From Xanthomonas hortorum pv. pelargonii (GTDB lineage Bacteria; Pseudomonadota; Gammaproteobacteria; Xanthomonadales; Xanthomonadaceae), in assembly GCF_024499015.1 (NCBI RefSeq), contig NZ_CP098604.1, positions 3,596,001-3,660,000 of the forward strand: 64,000 bases of DNA, read 5' to 3'. Shown here piece by piece: positions 18,428-27,100 of the stretch. A program made the translations under genes and the position numbers. Within the stretch, counting starts at the first letter, position 1. Each line of letters opens with the position of its first letter. Below the pieces are notes generated by a model, which was given only the letters and a program-made list of their open reading frames with translations, made no database searches and was not told the DNA's origin.

Positions 18428-19087
18428 ATGAGTGACGATCCCGCCGGCCATCTGCCGCTGAAGTCCGATACCTTCGGGCGCATCCTGTTGATCCGCGAAG
18501 GCGATCGCGTGTTCGTGCGGCGCGACCTGAGCGTAGCGCCGTGGTTGTTGCGCGGCGTGGCCTGGTGGTTGGCACGACGCGAAGCCTTGGCCTTGCGTCA
18601 GCTGGATGGCTTGCCGCGGACGCCACGGCTGCTGCGCTGGGATGGACGCCAGCTGGATCGCAGCTATCTGGCCGGCGATGCGATGTACCAGCGCCCGCCG
18701 CGCGGCGATCTTGCTTACTTCCGCACCGCACGCAAGTTGCTGCAGCAGCTGCATCGCTGCGGAGTGGCGCACAACGACCTGGCCAAGGAAGCCAACTGGC
18801 TGGTGCAGGACGACGGCAGCCCGGCGGTGATCGATTTCCAGCTCGCGGTGCGCGGCAATCCCCGTGCGCGCTGGATGCGTCTGCTTGCACGCGAGGATCT
18901 GCGCCATTTGCTCAAGCACAAGCGCATGTATTGCCCGGCCGCCATCACCCCGGTGGAACGCCGCGTGCTCAAGCGCACCTCCTGGGTCCGCGAGCTGTGG
19001 TTCGCCACTGGCAAACCGGTCTATCGCTTCGTGACCCGCCGCGTGTTGCATTGGGAAGACAACGAGGGGCAGGGGCCGAAGCCTTGA
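18428..19087 (+). CDS. RIO/KdkA-like small protein kinase fold
   Basis: A 219-residue protein with a compact kinase fold. The catalytic loop reads 'GVAHNDLAKEANWLV' (HxDL..N type) and the metal site 'PAVIDFQLAV' (DFx) follows. The small N-lobe is short ('ILLIREGDRVFVRRDLS'). This pattern resembles RIO-type kinases and lipopolysaccharide-core kinases more than Hanks-type kinases; the substrate is unknown. A TACAAT hexamer ends six bases before the ATG, so the transcript may begin at or next to the start codon. It is divergent from the DedA-PAP2 gene and followed by an insertion sequence. Confidence 0.7.
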   Translation: MSDDPAGHLPLKSDTFGRILLIREGDRVFVRRDLSVAPWLLRGVAWWLARREALALRQLDGLPRTPRLLRWDGRQLDRSYLAGDAMYQRPPRGDLAYFRTARKLLQQLHRCGVAHNDLAKEANWLVQDDGSPAVIDFQLAVRGNPRARWMRLLAREDLRHLLKHKRMYCPAAITPVERRVLKRTSWVRELWFATGKPVYRFVTRRVLHWEDNEGQGPKP

Positions 19088-19096
19088 AGTGCTGGT

Positions 19097-19123
19097 AATC
19101 GGGAATCGGGAGTAGGGAATCGG
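19097..19123 (+). repeat. GATTCCC-type short tandem spacer
   Basis: Imperfect repeats of GGGAATC sit just after the kinase-like gene. The same motif recurs at four other loci in the window. Confidence 0.6.
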
Positions 19124-19170
19124 TAGGGCGCATCGCGGCAGCTGATCGTGCGTCGGCTGCTGAACGTTCA

Positions 19171-19178
19171 AGGCGCTA
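19171..19178. repeat. Left 8-bp target-site duplication of the insertion sequence
   Basis: AGGCGCTA immediately flanks the left inverted repeat and is identical to 20251-20258. Confidence 0.9.
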
Positions 19179-20250
19179 CCTGATTAGCCCCGACTCTCAG
19201 CCATGAAAATTGCTCGCTGCACGTAAAACCGGCTCTGGGCATGGTGTGGATTGCATCATGGCCGTGGCAAGTCGTGGCAGCATCTCGCGCAAGCGGAATC
19301 GACGATTAAAACGATAGGCCGCTTCTCCCAGGTAACGCCTTGCGTATTTGCCTTGCGCGATGGCGTGATACACGCCACTGATGGCGCGCTTGAGATTGCC
19401 CAGCACCACGTTGAGCCAACGTGCACCGGCCGTTTCGGTCGCGGCACGACCACCGCCAGTGTCCAGCGTGGTGTGCGCGTGGCCGGCGTCTTCTAGCCGG
19501 CGGAAGCAGGCCAGCCCATCGGTGTAGACCTCGCATTCGGGCGCCAAGCGACGGGCAATCCAGTCCTGCAGCGAGGTGTTATCGAAGCTGCGCACCGGCT
19601 CGATCACCACAAAGCGCGGCGCGGTGAAGGTGGCATCGGTCTGCACCGCAATCAGGAACGCTTGTTTGTTCTCCGATCCGCGTCCGGCCTTGCCACCGTT
19701 ACGCTCGCCGCCGAGATAGGCATCGTCGATCTGCACGAAACCCGCCAGTTTCCGCATGGATTCGCGCTCGGCCATAACCTGCATGATCTTGTGTTTCATC
19801 CGCCAGGCCGTCTTGTAGTTGACGCCCAGATGCCGCATCAACTCCAGCGCGGCCATGTTGGTTTTGGTCGAGGTCAGCAGGTGCAACGCCAGCATCCAGG
19901 TGCGCAGCGGCAGCTTGGTGCCTTCGAACATCGTGCCTGCAATCAGGCTGGTCTGATGCCGGCACGCGCTGCATTGGTAGTAGATCGCAGCACCCCGCTT
20001 GAAACGCGAGCGCACGCGTCCGGCACAAACAGGGCAACGAAAGCCTTGCGGCCAGCGCCACTTGTAAAGCGCGCGATAGCACTTGGCTTCGGTGCCGTAG
20101 GACGCGAAGAACTCAGGCATCGACAATCCCGCTTGGAACTGCACGGCATTGATACTCATCACGCCACCTCGTTGGCTTCAGGTGACAGCAGCATCCACCC
20201 AGCGCGGCGCAGATCCTGCGACAGGCGGCTGATGGTCAGGGCTAATCAGG
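19179..20250 (-). mobile_element. Complete IS1595-family insertion sequence (ISXo2-like)
   Basis: A 1072-bp element. Its ends are inverted repeats of about 22 bp (CCTGATTAGCCCCGAC.. on the left, CCTGATTAGCCCTGAC.. read inward from the right; 3 mismatches), and it is flanked by a perfect 8-bp direct repeat AGGCGCTA. It carries one intact transposase gene on the minus strand. The 8-bp duplication is the size expected for the IS1595 family. The clean ends and identical duplication suggest a recent insertion in the space between the kinase-like gene and the dehydrogenase gene. Confidence 0.93.
19197..20159 (-). CDS. IS1595-family transposase
   Basis: 320 residues. An N-terminal zinc ribbon (CPVC.. 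and ..CSAC) is followed by the DDE-type catalytic domain with 'FVQIDDAYLGGERNGG', 'EVYTDGLACFRRL' and 'WLNVVLGNLKRAISG', giving the Asp-Asp-Asn-Lys set typical of this family. Length is full and there is no frameshift. The ATG at 20159 has GAGGTG close upstream and is preferred to the GTG one codon earlier. The gene fills nearly the whole element. Confidence 0.95.
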   Translation of the reverse strand: MSINAVQFQAGLSMPEFFASYGTEAKCYRALYKWRWPQGFRCPVCAGRVRSRFKRGAAIYYQCSACRHQTSLIAGTMFEGTKLPLRTWMLALHLLTSTKTNMAALELMRHLGVNYKTAWRMKHKIMQVMAERESMRKLAGFVQIDDAYLGGERNGGKAGRGSENKQAFLIAVQTDATFTAPRFVVIEPVRSFDNTSLQDWIARRLAPECEVYTDGLACFRRLEDAGHAHTTLDTGGGRAATETAGARWLNVVLGNLKRAISGVYHAIAQGKYARRYLGEAAYRFNRRFRLREMLPRLATAMMQSTPCPEPVLRAASNFHG

Positions 20251-20258
20251 AGGCGCTA
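20251..20258. repeat. Right 8-bp target-site duplication of the insertion sequence
   Basis: AGGCGCTA, identical to the copy at 19171-19178. Confidence 0.9.
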
Positions 20259-20267
20259 AGCTTTTGC

Positions 20268-20295
20268 GATTCCCCATTCTCGATTCCCGATTCCC
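20268..20295 (+). repeat. GATTCCC-type spacer directly before the dehydrogenase start
   Basis: GATTCCC and variants occur four times in 28 bases, and the last copy abuts the ATG at 20296, displacing any normal ribosome-binding site. Confidence 0.6.
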
Positions 20296-21111
20296 ATGAC
20301 CTTAAACGGCAAAACCCTGTTCATCACCGGTGCCTCGCGCGGGATTGGCCTGGCGATTGCGTTGCGGGCGGCGCGCGATGGCGCCAATGTGGCGATTGCG
20401 GCCAAATCGGCAGTGGCCAACCCCAAGTTGCCTGGCACCATCCATAGCGCAGCCGCGGCGGTGACTGCGGCCGGTGGGCAGGCGCTGGCGCTCAAGTGCG
20501 ATATTCGCGAAGAAGAACAGGTGCGTGCGGCGGTGGCCGCGACTGTCGAGGCGTTCGGCGGTATCGACATCCTGATAAATAACGCCAGCGCGATCTGGTT
20601 GCGCGGCACGTTGGACACGCCGATGAAGCGTTTCGATCTGATGCAGCAGGTCAATGCGCGCGGCAGTTTTCTGTGTGCACAAGCGTGCCTGCCGCATCTG
20701 TTGCAGGCGGCCAATCCGCACATCCTCACCCTGGCGCCGCCACCGTCCTTGAACCCGGCGTGGTGGGGCGCGCATACCGGTTACACCTTGGCCAAAATGG
20801 GCATGAGTCTGGTGACCCTGGGGCTGGCCGCCGAGTTCGGCCCGCAAGGCGTGGCGGTCAACGCGCTATGGCCACGCACCGTGATCGCCACCGATGCGAT
20901 CAACATGATCGATGGCGTGGATGCCGCCGCGTGTCGCCGGCCGGAGATCATGGCCGACGCTGCGCATGCAGTGCTCACGCGCGAGGCGGCAGGATTTCAT
21001 GGCCAGTTCCTGATCGACGACGAGGTGCTGGCCCAGGCCGGCATCACCGACCTGAGCGGCTATGCGGTCGACCCGTCGCGTGCGTTGCTGCCGGATCTGT
21101 TTCTCGACTGA
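20296..21111 (+). CDS. Short-chain dehydrogenase/reductase (HSDL2-like)
   Basis: 271 residues with an N-terminal NAD(P)-binding Rossmann fold ('LFITGASRGIGLAIALRA'), 'ILINNASAIW' and the active-site Tyr-x-x-x-Lys in 'GYTLAKMGMSLV'. The overall pattern ('HILTLAPPPSLNPAWWGAHT', 'ALWPRTVIATDAI') is like hydroxysteroid-dehydrogenase-like protein 2, a fatty-acyl or sterol-type SDR; the substrate is not known. The start codon directly follows a GATTCCC repeat and lacks a clear Shine-Dalgarno sequence. The insertion sequence lies 37 bp upstream and may affect its expression. Confidence 0.88.
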   Translation: MTLNGKTLFITGASRGIGLAIALRAARDGANVAIAAKSAVANPKLPGTIHSAAAAVTAAGGQALALKCDIREEEQVRAAVAATVEAFGGIDILINNASAIWLRGTLDTPMKRFDLMQQVNARGSFLCAQACLPHLLQAANPHILTLAPPPSLNPAWWGAHTGYTLAKMGMSLVTLGLAAEFGPQGVAVNALWPRTVIATDAINMIDGVDAAACRRPEIMADAAHAVLTREAAGFHGQFLIDDEVLAQAGITDLSGYAVDPSRALLPDLFLD

Positions 21112-21328
21112 GTGCGGCGAACATCGCAGCGCGCTTGGCTGGATACGGAGGGCCGCCGGGAATCGGCGTGCGGGGGACCGCGATTCTGAGGATCGGATGT
21201 GGCAGACCAGCGGTCGCGCTTTCGAGATGCAGCTGTCTTACGTCCGTCCTGAAGTGAGCACAAAAAGTTCACAGTAGGGTTTGTTATCGTGCGCGGCTGA
21301 AAACGTTTCCAACAGGGATGTACCGCGC

Positions 21329-22309
21329 GTGTCTCCGAAGTTCCGTGTGCTTGTCCTGGTGGCTTGCGTGTCCGTGCTGGCGACCGCCTGTGGCGGCAAG
21401 TCGCAGCAGCCTGCAACCGGTGCCGATACCAAGACGACTGAAAAGCAGGTGGATTCCTTGCAGGGCGTCAACGCCAAGCTCGGCGCCTATATCGACTGCT
21501 TCAACCGCGTCAACGCGAAAGTGCACGCCGGCGCCAGGTACTACACCGGCTGGATGCAGGACCCGTTCGCCGGCCCGACCGGTCGCGAATCCGGCATGAC
21601 CGGTCCATACGATATCGACCACGACGACATGAAGCAGTGCGATGCGCCGGTCAGTGCGGCCGCTGCGGCGAAACCATCGCTGTCTGCGTTGGACAAGGCG
21701 GCACGCGACTATCGCGCGGCATTGAAGGCGCTGCAGCCGATCAGTCACGCGGTGGCCGATTACTACACGCGGCAGGACTACGAAGACGACCAGTTCGCCA
21801 AGGGCAAACAGCTGCATCCGGAGTTGATGGATGCGCTGGCGACCTACGCCGATGCCAGCACAACCTTCAGCGCCGAACTGGACCTGCAAAACGACGCGGC
21901 GCAACGCGAAAAACTCAAGATGCTGGAGCGGGGCGAGGGCCGCACGCGCGAGTACTACCGGCTGGCGATGATGCTCGACGCCAAGAAGATCGCCGATGCG
22001 CTGGAAGAGGATCAGTTCGACGTGCCACGTGTCACCGCGCTGCTGGACGGCTTCAACCGTCTCTCCGATGAGGCGCATGCCAAGGTGGCCGATCAGGAGC
22101 CGGGCAAGCTGACCTGGAACAGCTTCGAAACCGCTGCAGAAACCTTCCGCAGACAAGCCAGGGCGCGGGTGAAACGCGTGGTCGAAAAAACGCCCTATAG
22201 CAAGCTGGAACAGGGCTGGTTGAATAGCCCCTCGCTGGCGCCCGAAGGCTCGTCGCGCAAGTTGCTCAACACTTACAACGCACTGGTGTCCGAAAGCAAT
22301 CGTGAGTAA
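21329..22309 (+). CDS. DUF3829-like lipoprotein, first of a tandem pair
   Basis: About 326 residues starting at a GTG with AGGGAT upstream. A lipoprotein signal (VLVLVACVSVLATAC) places it on the inner face of the outer membrane or in the periplasm. The mature domain is mostly helical and charged. Marks shared with the next gene are 'AYIDCFNRVNAKVH', 'GWMQDPFAGPTGRESG' and 'KLKMLERGEGRTREYYRL'. The family resembles DUF3829; function is unknown. The tandem paralogue suggests duplication. Confidence 0.75.
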   Translation: MSPKFRVLVLVACVSVLATACGGKSQQPATGADTKTTEKQVDSLQGVNAKLGAYIDCFNRVNAKVHAGARYYTGWMQDPFAGPTGRESGMTGPYDIDHDDMKQCDAPVSAAAAAKPSLSALDKAARDYRAALKALQPISHAVADYYTRQDYEDDQFAKGKQLHPELMDALATYADASTTFSAELDLQNDAAQREKLKMLERGEGRTREYYRLAMMLDAKKIADALEEDQFDVPRVTALLDGFNRLSDEAHAKVADQEPGKLTWNSFETAAETFRRQARARVKRVVEKTPYSKLEQGWLNSPSLAPEGSSRKLLNTYNALVSESNRE

Positions 22310-22418
22310 ACACTGCTGTCCTTAGCCATCGTTCGTGTGCCGGGCGATCGGCTGCGCCAGATGTCATTCGGCCGCACGCTGCGGCGCCACCTTCTTCACC
22401 CCATCAATGGAACGCAAG

Positions 22419-23360
22419 ATGACCCATGAACTTCGTTATGCGCCGCTCGCCGCGGCGATGGCTTTCGCTGCGCTGCTTGCCGGCTGCCAGAAAAACGCAC
22501 CCGCCGCCGCGGTGGAAGGCGCCGACAAGATCAACGCCTACATCACCTGCTTCAACGGCGTCGAGCAGCCGATCCATGAGAGCTATCAGCAGTATATCGG
22601 CTGGATGCAGGACCCCGAGGCTGGTCCGACCGGCAAGGAAAGCGGTATCCATGCACCGGGCACGGTGCTCTCGCATCACGTGGACGAATGTGGCGCGCCG
22701 ATGACTGCGGCATTGGCGCAAACGCCGGCCAACCCCGAGCTCGACCCGGTGGCCAAGACCTATCAAGAACGTTTCACCACGCTCAACGAACGTATCGGGG
22801 AAGCGGTGCGCTACTACGACCGCGAGGATTATCTGCGCGACGACGGCAAGGGCATGAAGGCACTGCACGCGCCGCTGATGCAGGCCTATCAGGCATTCTT
22901 CGAAGCCGGCGAAGCCATGAATACCGCGCTTGAACATAATGAAGACACGCGTCGCCAGGCGCAGATCGATGCGATCGAAAAGGAAGAAGGCCGCAGCGCC
23001 TCCTGGTATCACCTGAAGATCATCGGCGAAGGCAAGCAGCTGGTGCAGGTGCTCGACAACGACACGCCGGACCTTGCCGCAGCGCAGTCCCAGCTGGCGC
23101 GCTACCAAGGCATTCTGGAAGAGGCGCAGAAGGCCAAGATCGGGCAGGGCGATGCGATGTGGGGCCATATGGAACGTTCCGCCGACAAGCTTGCGCGCGA
23201 GTCGGGGCGGCTGGTCGAGCGTATCCGCACCAAGACACCATTGAACAAGAGCGAGCAGATGCTGCTGGAAAGCGGCTCGATGCCGCCGGGTGGCACACGC
23301 CAGGCAGTGCTGGCCAGCTACAACGATCTGATCGACATGAGCAACCGCATGTCGCATTGA
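22419..23360 (+). CDS. DUF3829-like lipoprotein, second of a tandem pair
   Basis: About 313 residues with a clean lipobox (AAMAFAALLAGC). The mature part mirrors the preceding gene: 'AYITCFNGVEQPIHESYQQY', 'GWMQDPEAGPTGKESG' and 'DAIEKEEGRSASWYHLKI' occupy equivalent positions. The start at 22419 is chosen because it places the charged n-region directly before the hydrophobic stretch; an ATG 12 bases upstream is also in frame. The two genes are 109 bp apart and probably co-transcribed. Function is unknown. Confidence 0.75.
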   Translation: MTHELRYAPLAAAMAFAALLAGCQKNAPAAAVEGADKINAYITCFNGVEQPIHESYQQYIGWMQDPEAGPTGKESGIHAPGTVLSHHVDECGAPMTAALAQTPANPELDPVAKTYQERFTTLNERIGEAVRYYDREDYLRDDGKGMKALHAPLMQAYQAFFEAGEAMNTALEHNEDTRRQAQIDAIEKEEGRSASWYHLKIIGEGKQLVQVLDNDTPDLAAAQSQLARYQGILEEAQKAKIGQGDAMWGHMERSADKLARESGRLVERIRTKTPLNKSEQMLLESGSMPPGGTRQAVLASYNDLIDMSNRMSH

Positions 23361-23480
23361 TGCTGTGCACGCGTCTCTCGCGTTGTGGAAGCGCATCGAA
23401 CAGGTGATTGTGCAAGTTCCGAAGGCAGCGCTATTTCGAGTGGTAGCTGAATTCAGATGTAGTCAAAAGCTCAGTGATCG

Positions 23481-23594
23481 AGGGCGCGGTGCCCTCACCG
23501 CTCGCGGGACACGCCGTGAATCCGTCCATGGAGGCTCGGTGGCGGCATCCATGCCGCCACACGGTCCCGCAATCGGTGAGGACACCGCACCAGG
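23481..23594 (-). repeat. Palindromic intergenic element, subtype B (copy B2)
   Basis: Minus-oriented B copy with arms CGCGGTGCCCTCACCGCTCG.. and ..CAATCGGTGAGGACACCGC and inner hairpin GTGGCGGCATCCATGCCGCCAC (read in parts). In its own orientation it follows A3. Confidence 0.8.
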
Positions 23595-23740
23595 GCGTTG
23601 GTCGGTAACTGCGTAAAAAGCTGGCCGTCTCGCGAGTTGCATTGGCCTGCTGATGCGGGTCGCAGAATTACATGTGAGCCAGCAAAGTAGAAGCACATCA
23701 TGCATTGCTTGGACCACACACACCGACCATCTCGACGGGT

Positions 23741-23847
23741 CCTTGCCCGCTCACCGGCGCGGGACCTTACGCGGCATGGATGCCGCGTAAGAGCCTACAC
23801 GGACGTACTTGCGGCGTGTCCCGCGCCGGTGAGCGGGCAAGGGCCCT
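23741..23847 (-). repeat. Palindromic intergenic element, subtype A (copy A3), perfectly paired
   Basis: The outer arms at 23741-23765 and 23818-23842 are a perfect 25-bp inverted repeat. They differ from the other A copies in both arms at once (CTCACCGG and CCGGTGAG instead of CCCACCAT/C and GGTGGG), so pairing is kept. The gap 23361-23915, between converging genes, holds A3, B2 and no gene I can support. Confidence 0.9.
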
Positions 23848-23915
23848 GCAACCAAGCCGCAGATCAGCCGCTCTATACCTGATCGATCCGCACTTCCCAA
23901 CCACTCCAAGACACT

Positions 23916-24788
23916 TTAGCCGTTGGAGAGTTCCGGCAGCGGCTCTGCACATTGCCGGCAATAACGCGCATCCGGCGCATGGCTTTCCAGCCCGCAACGC
24001 GGGCAATTGCGGACATCGCGCTTGCCGGCGTGGCCGCCTTCGCGCAGCGTGCTGGCCAGTTCGGCGGTGTAGATGCCGGTGGGCACCGCGATGATGCTGT
24101 AGCCGATCAGGATCAAGGCCGATGTCACGAAGCGGCCCAGCGTGGTCTGCGGCACCAGGTCGCCGAAGCCCACTGTGGCCATGGTCACGATGGCCCAGTA
24201 CATGCTGGTCGGGATGCTGGTGAACCCGTGTTGCGGGCCTTCGATCACGTACATCGTGGCACCGGCGATCACGGTGATGGTGAGTACGCTGAACAGGAAC
24301 ACCAGCACCTTGCGCCGGCTGCGCCACAGCGCATCCACCAGTTGCCCGCTTTCTTCGATATAGCGGGTGAGCTTGAGGATGCGGAACAGGCGCAGGATGC
24401 GCAGCACGCGCACGACCAGCAGCGTCTGCGCACCAGGCACGAAGAACGACAGATAGCTGGGCAGGATCGACAATAAATCGATCACCCCCCAGATGCTGAG
24501 CGCGTAATGCAGCGGGCGCCGCACCACCGCCAGGCGCAATGCGTATTCGATGGTGAACAGCACCGTGAACGCCCATTCCAGCGGCACCAACCAGTGCGCC
24601 GAGTGCGAGTGGATGCGCGGCACGCTGTCGATCATGATCACCACCACGCTGGTGAGGATCGCCACCACCAGCATCAGATCGAAATTGCGCGAGGGGCGGG
24701 TGTCGTGCCGGTAGATGATGTCGAACCATTGCCGGCGCCAGCCGTGGTCGGTGGCAGGGGTGAGCTGAGGATCGGAGAAAGGGCGCAT
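23916..24788 (-). CDS. Voltage-gated-type K+ channel with C-terminal zinc ribbon
   Basis: 290 residues. Six membrane segments are visible. S4 is Arg-rich ('RVLRILRLFRILKLTRY') and the pore loop carries 'MATVGFGDLVP', the K+ selectivity filter in its GFGD form. After S6 ('LILIGYSIIAVPTGIYTAEL') a short cytoplasmic tail ends in a four-Cys zinc ribbon, 'CPRCGLESHAPDARYCRQC'. The start at 24788 (MRPFSDPQL) is taken because upstream codons overlap the argD promoter region. It is transcribed away from argD. Gating and physiological role are not known. Confidence 0.9.
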   Translation of the reverse strand: MRPFSDPQLTPATDHGWRRQWFDIIYRHDTRPSRNFDLMLVVAILTSVVVIMIDSVPRIHSHSAHWLVPLEWAFTVLFTIEYALRLAVVRRPLHYALSIWGVIDLLSILPSYLSFFVPGAQTLLVVRVLRILRLFRILKLTRYIEESGQLVDALWRSRRKVLVFLFSVLTITVIAGATMYVIEGPQHGFTSIPTSMYWAIVTMATVGFGDLVPQTTLGRFVTSALILIGYSIIAVPTGIYTAELASTLREGGHAGKRDVRNCPRCGLESHAPDARYCRQCAEPLPELSNG

Positions 24789-24860
24789 GCGCGCATTGTG
24801 CCGCAGGCCGGCGAATGCGCGAGAATGCGGGTTCTCCCTCCGCTTCTGCGACCCACCATC

Positions 24861-26087
24861 ATGAGCACCGCTGCCGATTCGCCCCTGTCCCTCGCGCATT
24901 ACTACCTGCCGGTCTACCGCCCGCGCCAGGTGGTGCTGGAGCGTGGACAGGGCAGTCGCGTGTGGGACGACCAGGGCCGCGAGTATGTGGATCTATCCGC
25001 CGGTATCGCGGTCAGCGGGCTGGGCCATAACGACCCGGACCTGATGTCTGCGCTGATCGAGCAGGCCGGCAAGCTGTGGCACACCAGCAACGTGTTCTTC
25101 AGCGCACCGCCGCTGAAGCTGGCCGAGGAACTGGTCACTGCTTCGCGTTTCGCGCAGAAGGTTTTTCTCTGCAACTCGGGCACCGAGGCCAACGAGGCGG
25201 CGATCAAGCTGGTGCGCAAGTGGGCAAGCAATCAGGGCCGCCCGGCCGACAAGCGCGTCATCGTGACCTTCCGCGGCAGCTTCCATGGGCGCACCCTGGC
25301 CTCGGTCACTGCGACCGCACAGCCCAAGTATCAGGAAGGCTACGAGCCGCTGCCCGGCGGCTTTCGCTATGTGGATTTCAACGATGTGGCGGCACTGGAA
25401 ACGGCCATGGCGGCGGGCGATGTCGCTGCAGTGATGCTGGAGCCGATTCAGGGCGAGGGCGGAGTGATGCCGGCTGAGCCGGGCTTTCTGAGCCGCGTGC
25501 GCGCGCTGTGCGATCAGCACGATGCGCTGCTGGTGCTGGACGAGATCCAGTGCGGCATGGGCCGTACCGGCACGCTGTTTGCGCACTGGCAGGAGCAGGT
25601 GACCCCGGACATCGTGACGCTGGCCAAGGCGCTGGGTGGCGGCTTCCCGATCGGCGCGATGCTGGCCGGCCCCAAGGTGGCCGAGACCATGCAGTTCGGC
25701 GCGCATGGCACCACCTTCGGCGGCAATCCGTTGGCCGCAGCGGTGGCGCGCGTGGCGCTGCGCAAGCTGGCCTCGCCGCAGATCGCCGAGAACGTGGCGC
25801 GGCAGTCGGCCGCGCTGCGCGCCGGTCTGGACGCGCTCAACGACGAGTTTGGCGTGTTCGCACAGATCCGCGGGCGCGGCTTGATGCTGGGTGCAGTGCT
25901 GGCCCCGGCGTATGCCGGGCAGGCCGGGGCGATCCTGGATTTTGCAGCCAAGCATGGCCTGCTGCTGTTGCAGGCAGGGCCGGATGTGCTGCGCTTCGTG
26001 CCGGCACTCAATCTGACCGATGCCGAGTTGGCTGATGGGTTGGAACGTTTGCGCCTTGCGATTGCCGAGTACGTCGCGCAGCAGTGA
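24861..26087 (+). CDS. argD: Acetylornithine aminotransferase (class III PLP enzyme)
   Basis: A 408-residue class III aminotransferase. It carries 'FLCNSGTEANEAAIKLVRKW', 'LVLDEIQCGMGRTGTLFA' and the PLP-lysine site 'TLAKALGGGFPIGAML'. The family converts N-acetylglutamate semialdehyde to N-acetylornithine in arginine synthesis, and many members also serve succinyl-diaminopimelate in lysine synthesis. The gene stands alone, not with other arg genes, so a catabolic (AstC-like) role cannot be excluded. It is divergent from the K+ channel gene. Confidence 0.88.
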   Translation: MSTAADSPLSLAHYYLPVYRPRQVVLERGQGSRVWDDQGREYVDLSAGIAVSGLGHNDPDLMSALIEQAGKLWHTSNVFFSAPPLKLAEELVTASRFAQKVFLCNSGTEANEAAIKLVRKWASNQGRPADKRVIVTFRGSFHGRTLASVTATAQPKYQEGYEPLPGGFRYVDFNDVAALETAMAAGDVAAVMLEPIQGEGGVMPAEPGFLSRVRALCDQHDALLVLDEIQCGMGRTGTLFAHWQEQVTPDIVTLAKALGGGFPIGAMLAGPKVAETMQFGAHGTTFGGNPLAAAVARVALRKLASPQIAENVARQSAALRAGLDALNDEFGVFAQIRGRGLMLGAVLAPAYAGQAGAILDFAAKHGLLLLQAGPDVLRFVPALNLTDAELADGLERLRLAIAEYVAQQ

Positions 26088-26149
26088 TGCAGAGCTGCGC
26101 TTTCTGCGCCATCGTGGCCGGCACCGCGCCGGCCACGATGGCGAAGGAA

Positions 26150-26190
26150 GATTCGCCGGCGATTCCCGATTCCCCAATCTCGAATCCCGG
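26150..26190 (+). repeat. GATTCCC-type spacer between argD and the HAD gene
   Basis: Imperfect copies of GATTCCC (as in GCGATTCCCGATTCCCC) lie between two converging genes. Confidence 0.55.
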
Positions 26191-26195
26191 CTCTC

Positions 26196-26816
26196 CTACG
26201 CCACTCCATACCGCTTCAACACCCGCCGCAAGCCGCGCGCATCGCGCACCGTCTCCGCGTGCAGGCCGGCTGCACGCGCGCCACGCACGTTGACGAACAG
26301 GTCGTCGACAAACAAGGTGCGCGCTGCTGCAGTGGCGTCCAGCTGTGCAAGCGCGCGCTGATACACCTGCAGGTCGGGCTTGCGGCCGCCGAGTGCGCCG
26401 CTGCACAGCACGCGGCCCTGCAATAACGGAAACAGCGCACGCACGATCCGCTCGATTGCCTCCACCATCAACGGCCCATTGTTGGTGAGTACCGCCACGG
26501 CCGTCGTCGCCGATACCGCCAGCACCTGCGCCACCACCGAGGGGTCCGCGCGGCACGCCGCTACGCGTGCGTCGATCCAGGTGGCGCGATCGATCACGCC
26601 GCCCAGCCCCTCGCTCAACTGCGCCAGGTAGTCCTGCGTGTCGATCGCGCCGGCATCGTAGGCACGCTCCAGGCCTTGCTCGAACAACACCTGTTGCACC
26701 CGTTGCGGCGTGCAGGCAGCTGCTGCAGCAAGTGCAGCCACGCGGCGCGGCCGCGAGTAGCAGGCCAATACGCCATCGAAATCGAGCAGTAACAGAGAGG
26801 GTGCTGCAAGCGGCAT
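26196..26816 (-). CDS. HAD-superfamily hydrolase
   Basis: 206 residues with motif I 'LLLLDFDGVLACYS' (nucleophile Asp), motif II Thr/Ser in 'AVAVLTNNGPLM', the motif III Lys in 'LGGRKPDLQVYQRAL' and motif IV 'TLFVDDLFVNVRGARAAG'. This is the phosphoglycolate-phosphatase/epoxide-hydrolase-like subgroup with a small helical cap. The substrate is unknown. It converges with argD. Confidence 0.88.
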   Translation of the reverse strand: MPLAAPSLLLLDFDGVLACYSRPRRVAALAAAAACTPQRVQQVLFEQGLERAYDAGAIDTQDYLAQLSEGLGGVIDRATWIDARVAACRADPSVVAQVLAVSATTAVAVLTNNGPLMVEAIERIVRALFPLLQGRVLCSGALGGRKPDLQVYQRALAQLDATAAARTLFVDDLFVNVRGARAAGLHAETVRDARGLRRVLKRYGVA

Positions 26817-27100
26817 GCGCGGATTCGTGATGCGGCTGCGCAGCGTTGTCGATCTGCGACGTCATGGCAAGCATGCGAGAGCTGGTATGACCGGATGCGC
26901 GCAGGTGGGTGGGGACATTACGTATTCAGATCGTTGAATTCGGCAGCAACCTACCCACCCGCGCTGCCCCTACCCTCCGCGCGCGGCTTGCGGCGGAACT
27001 GCGCTGGTTATGGTCGATGCATGCCGCATTTGCGGTGTCAGCCGGTCTGGGGGAGCGGCCCGGTCACTCAGCACGCCACACGCATCCAGGGGTCGATTGC

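Noticed and set aside
16178..19171. A 997-codon minus-strand reading frame
   Set aside because: Only the part from 18265 downward matches the DedA-PAP2-LssY protein. The upstream 300 codons are antisense to the kinase-like gene and have no recognisable content.
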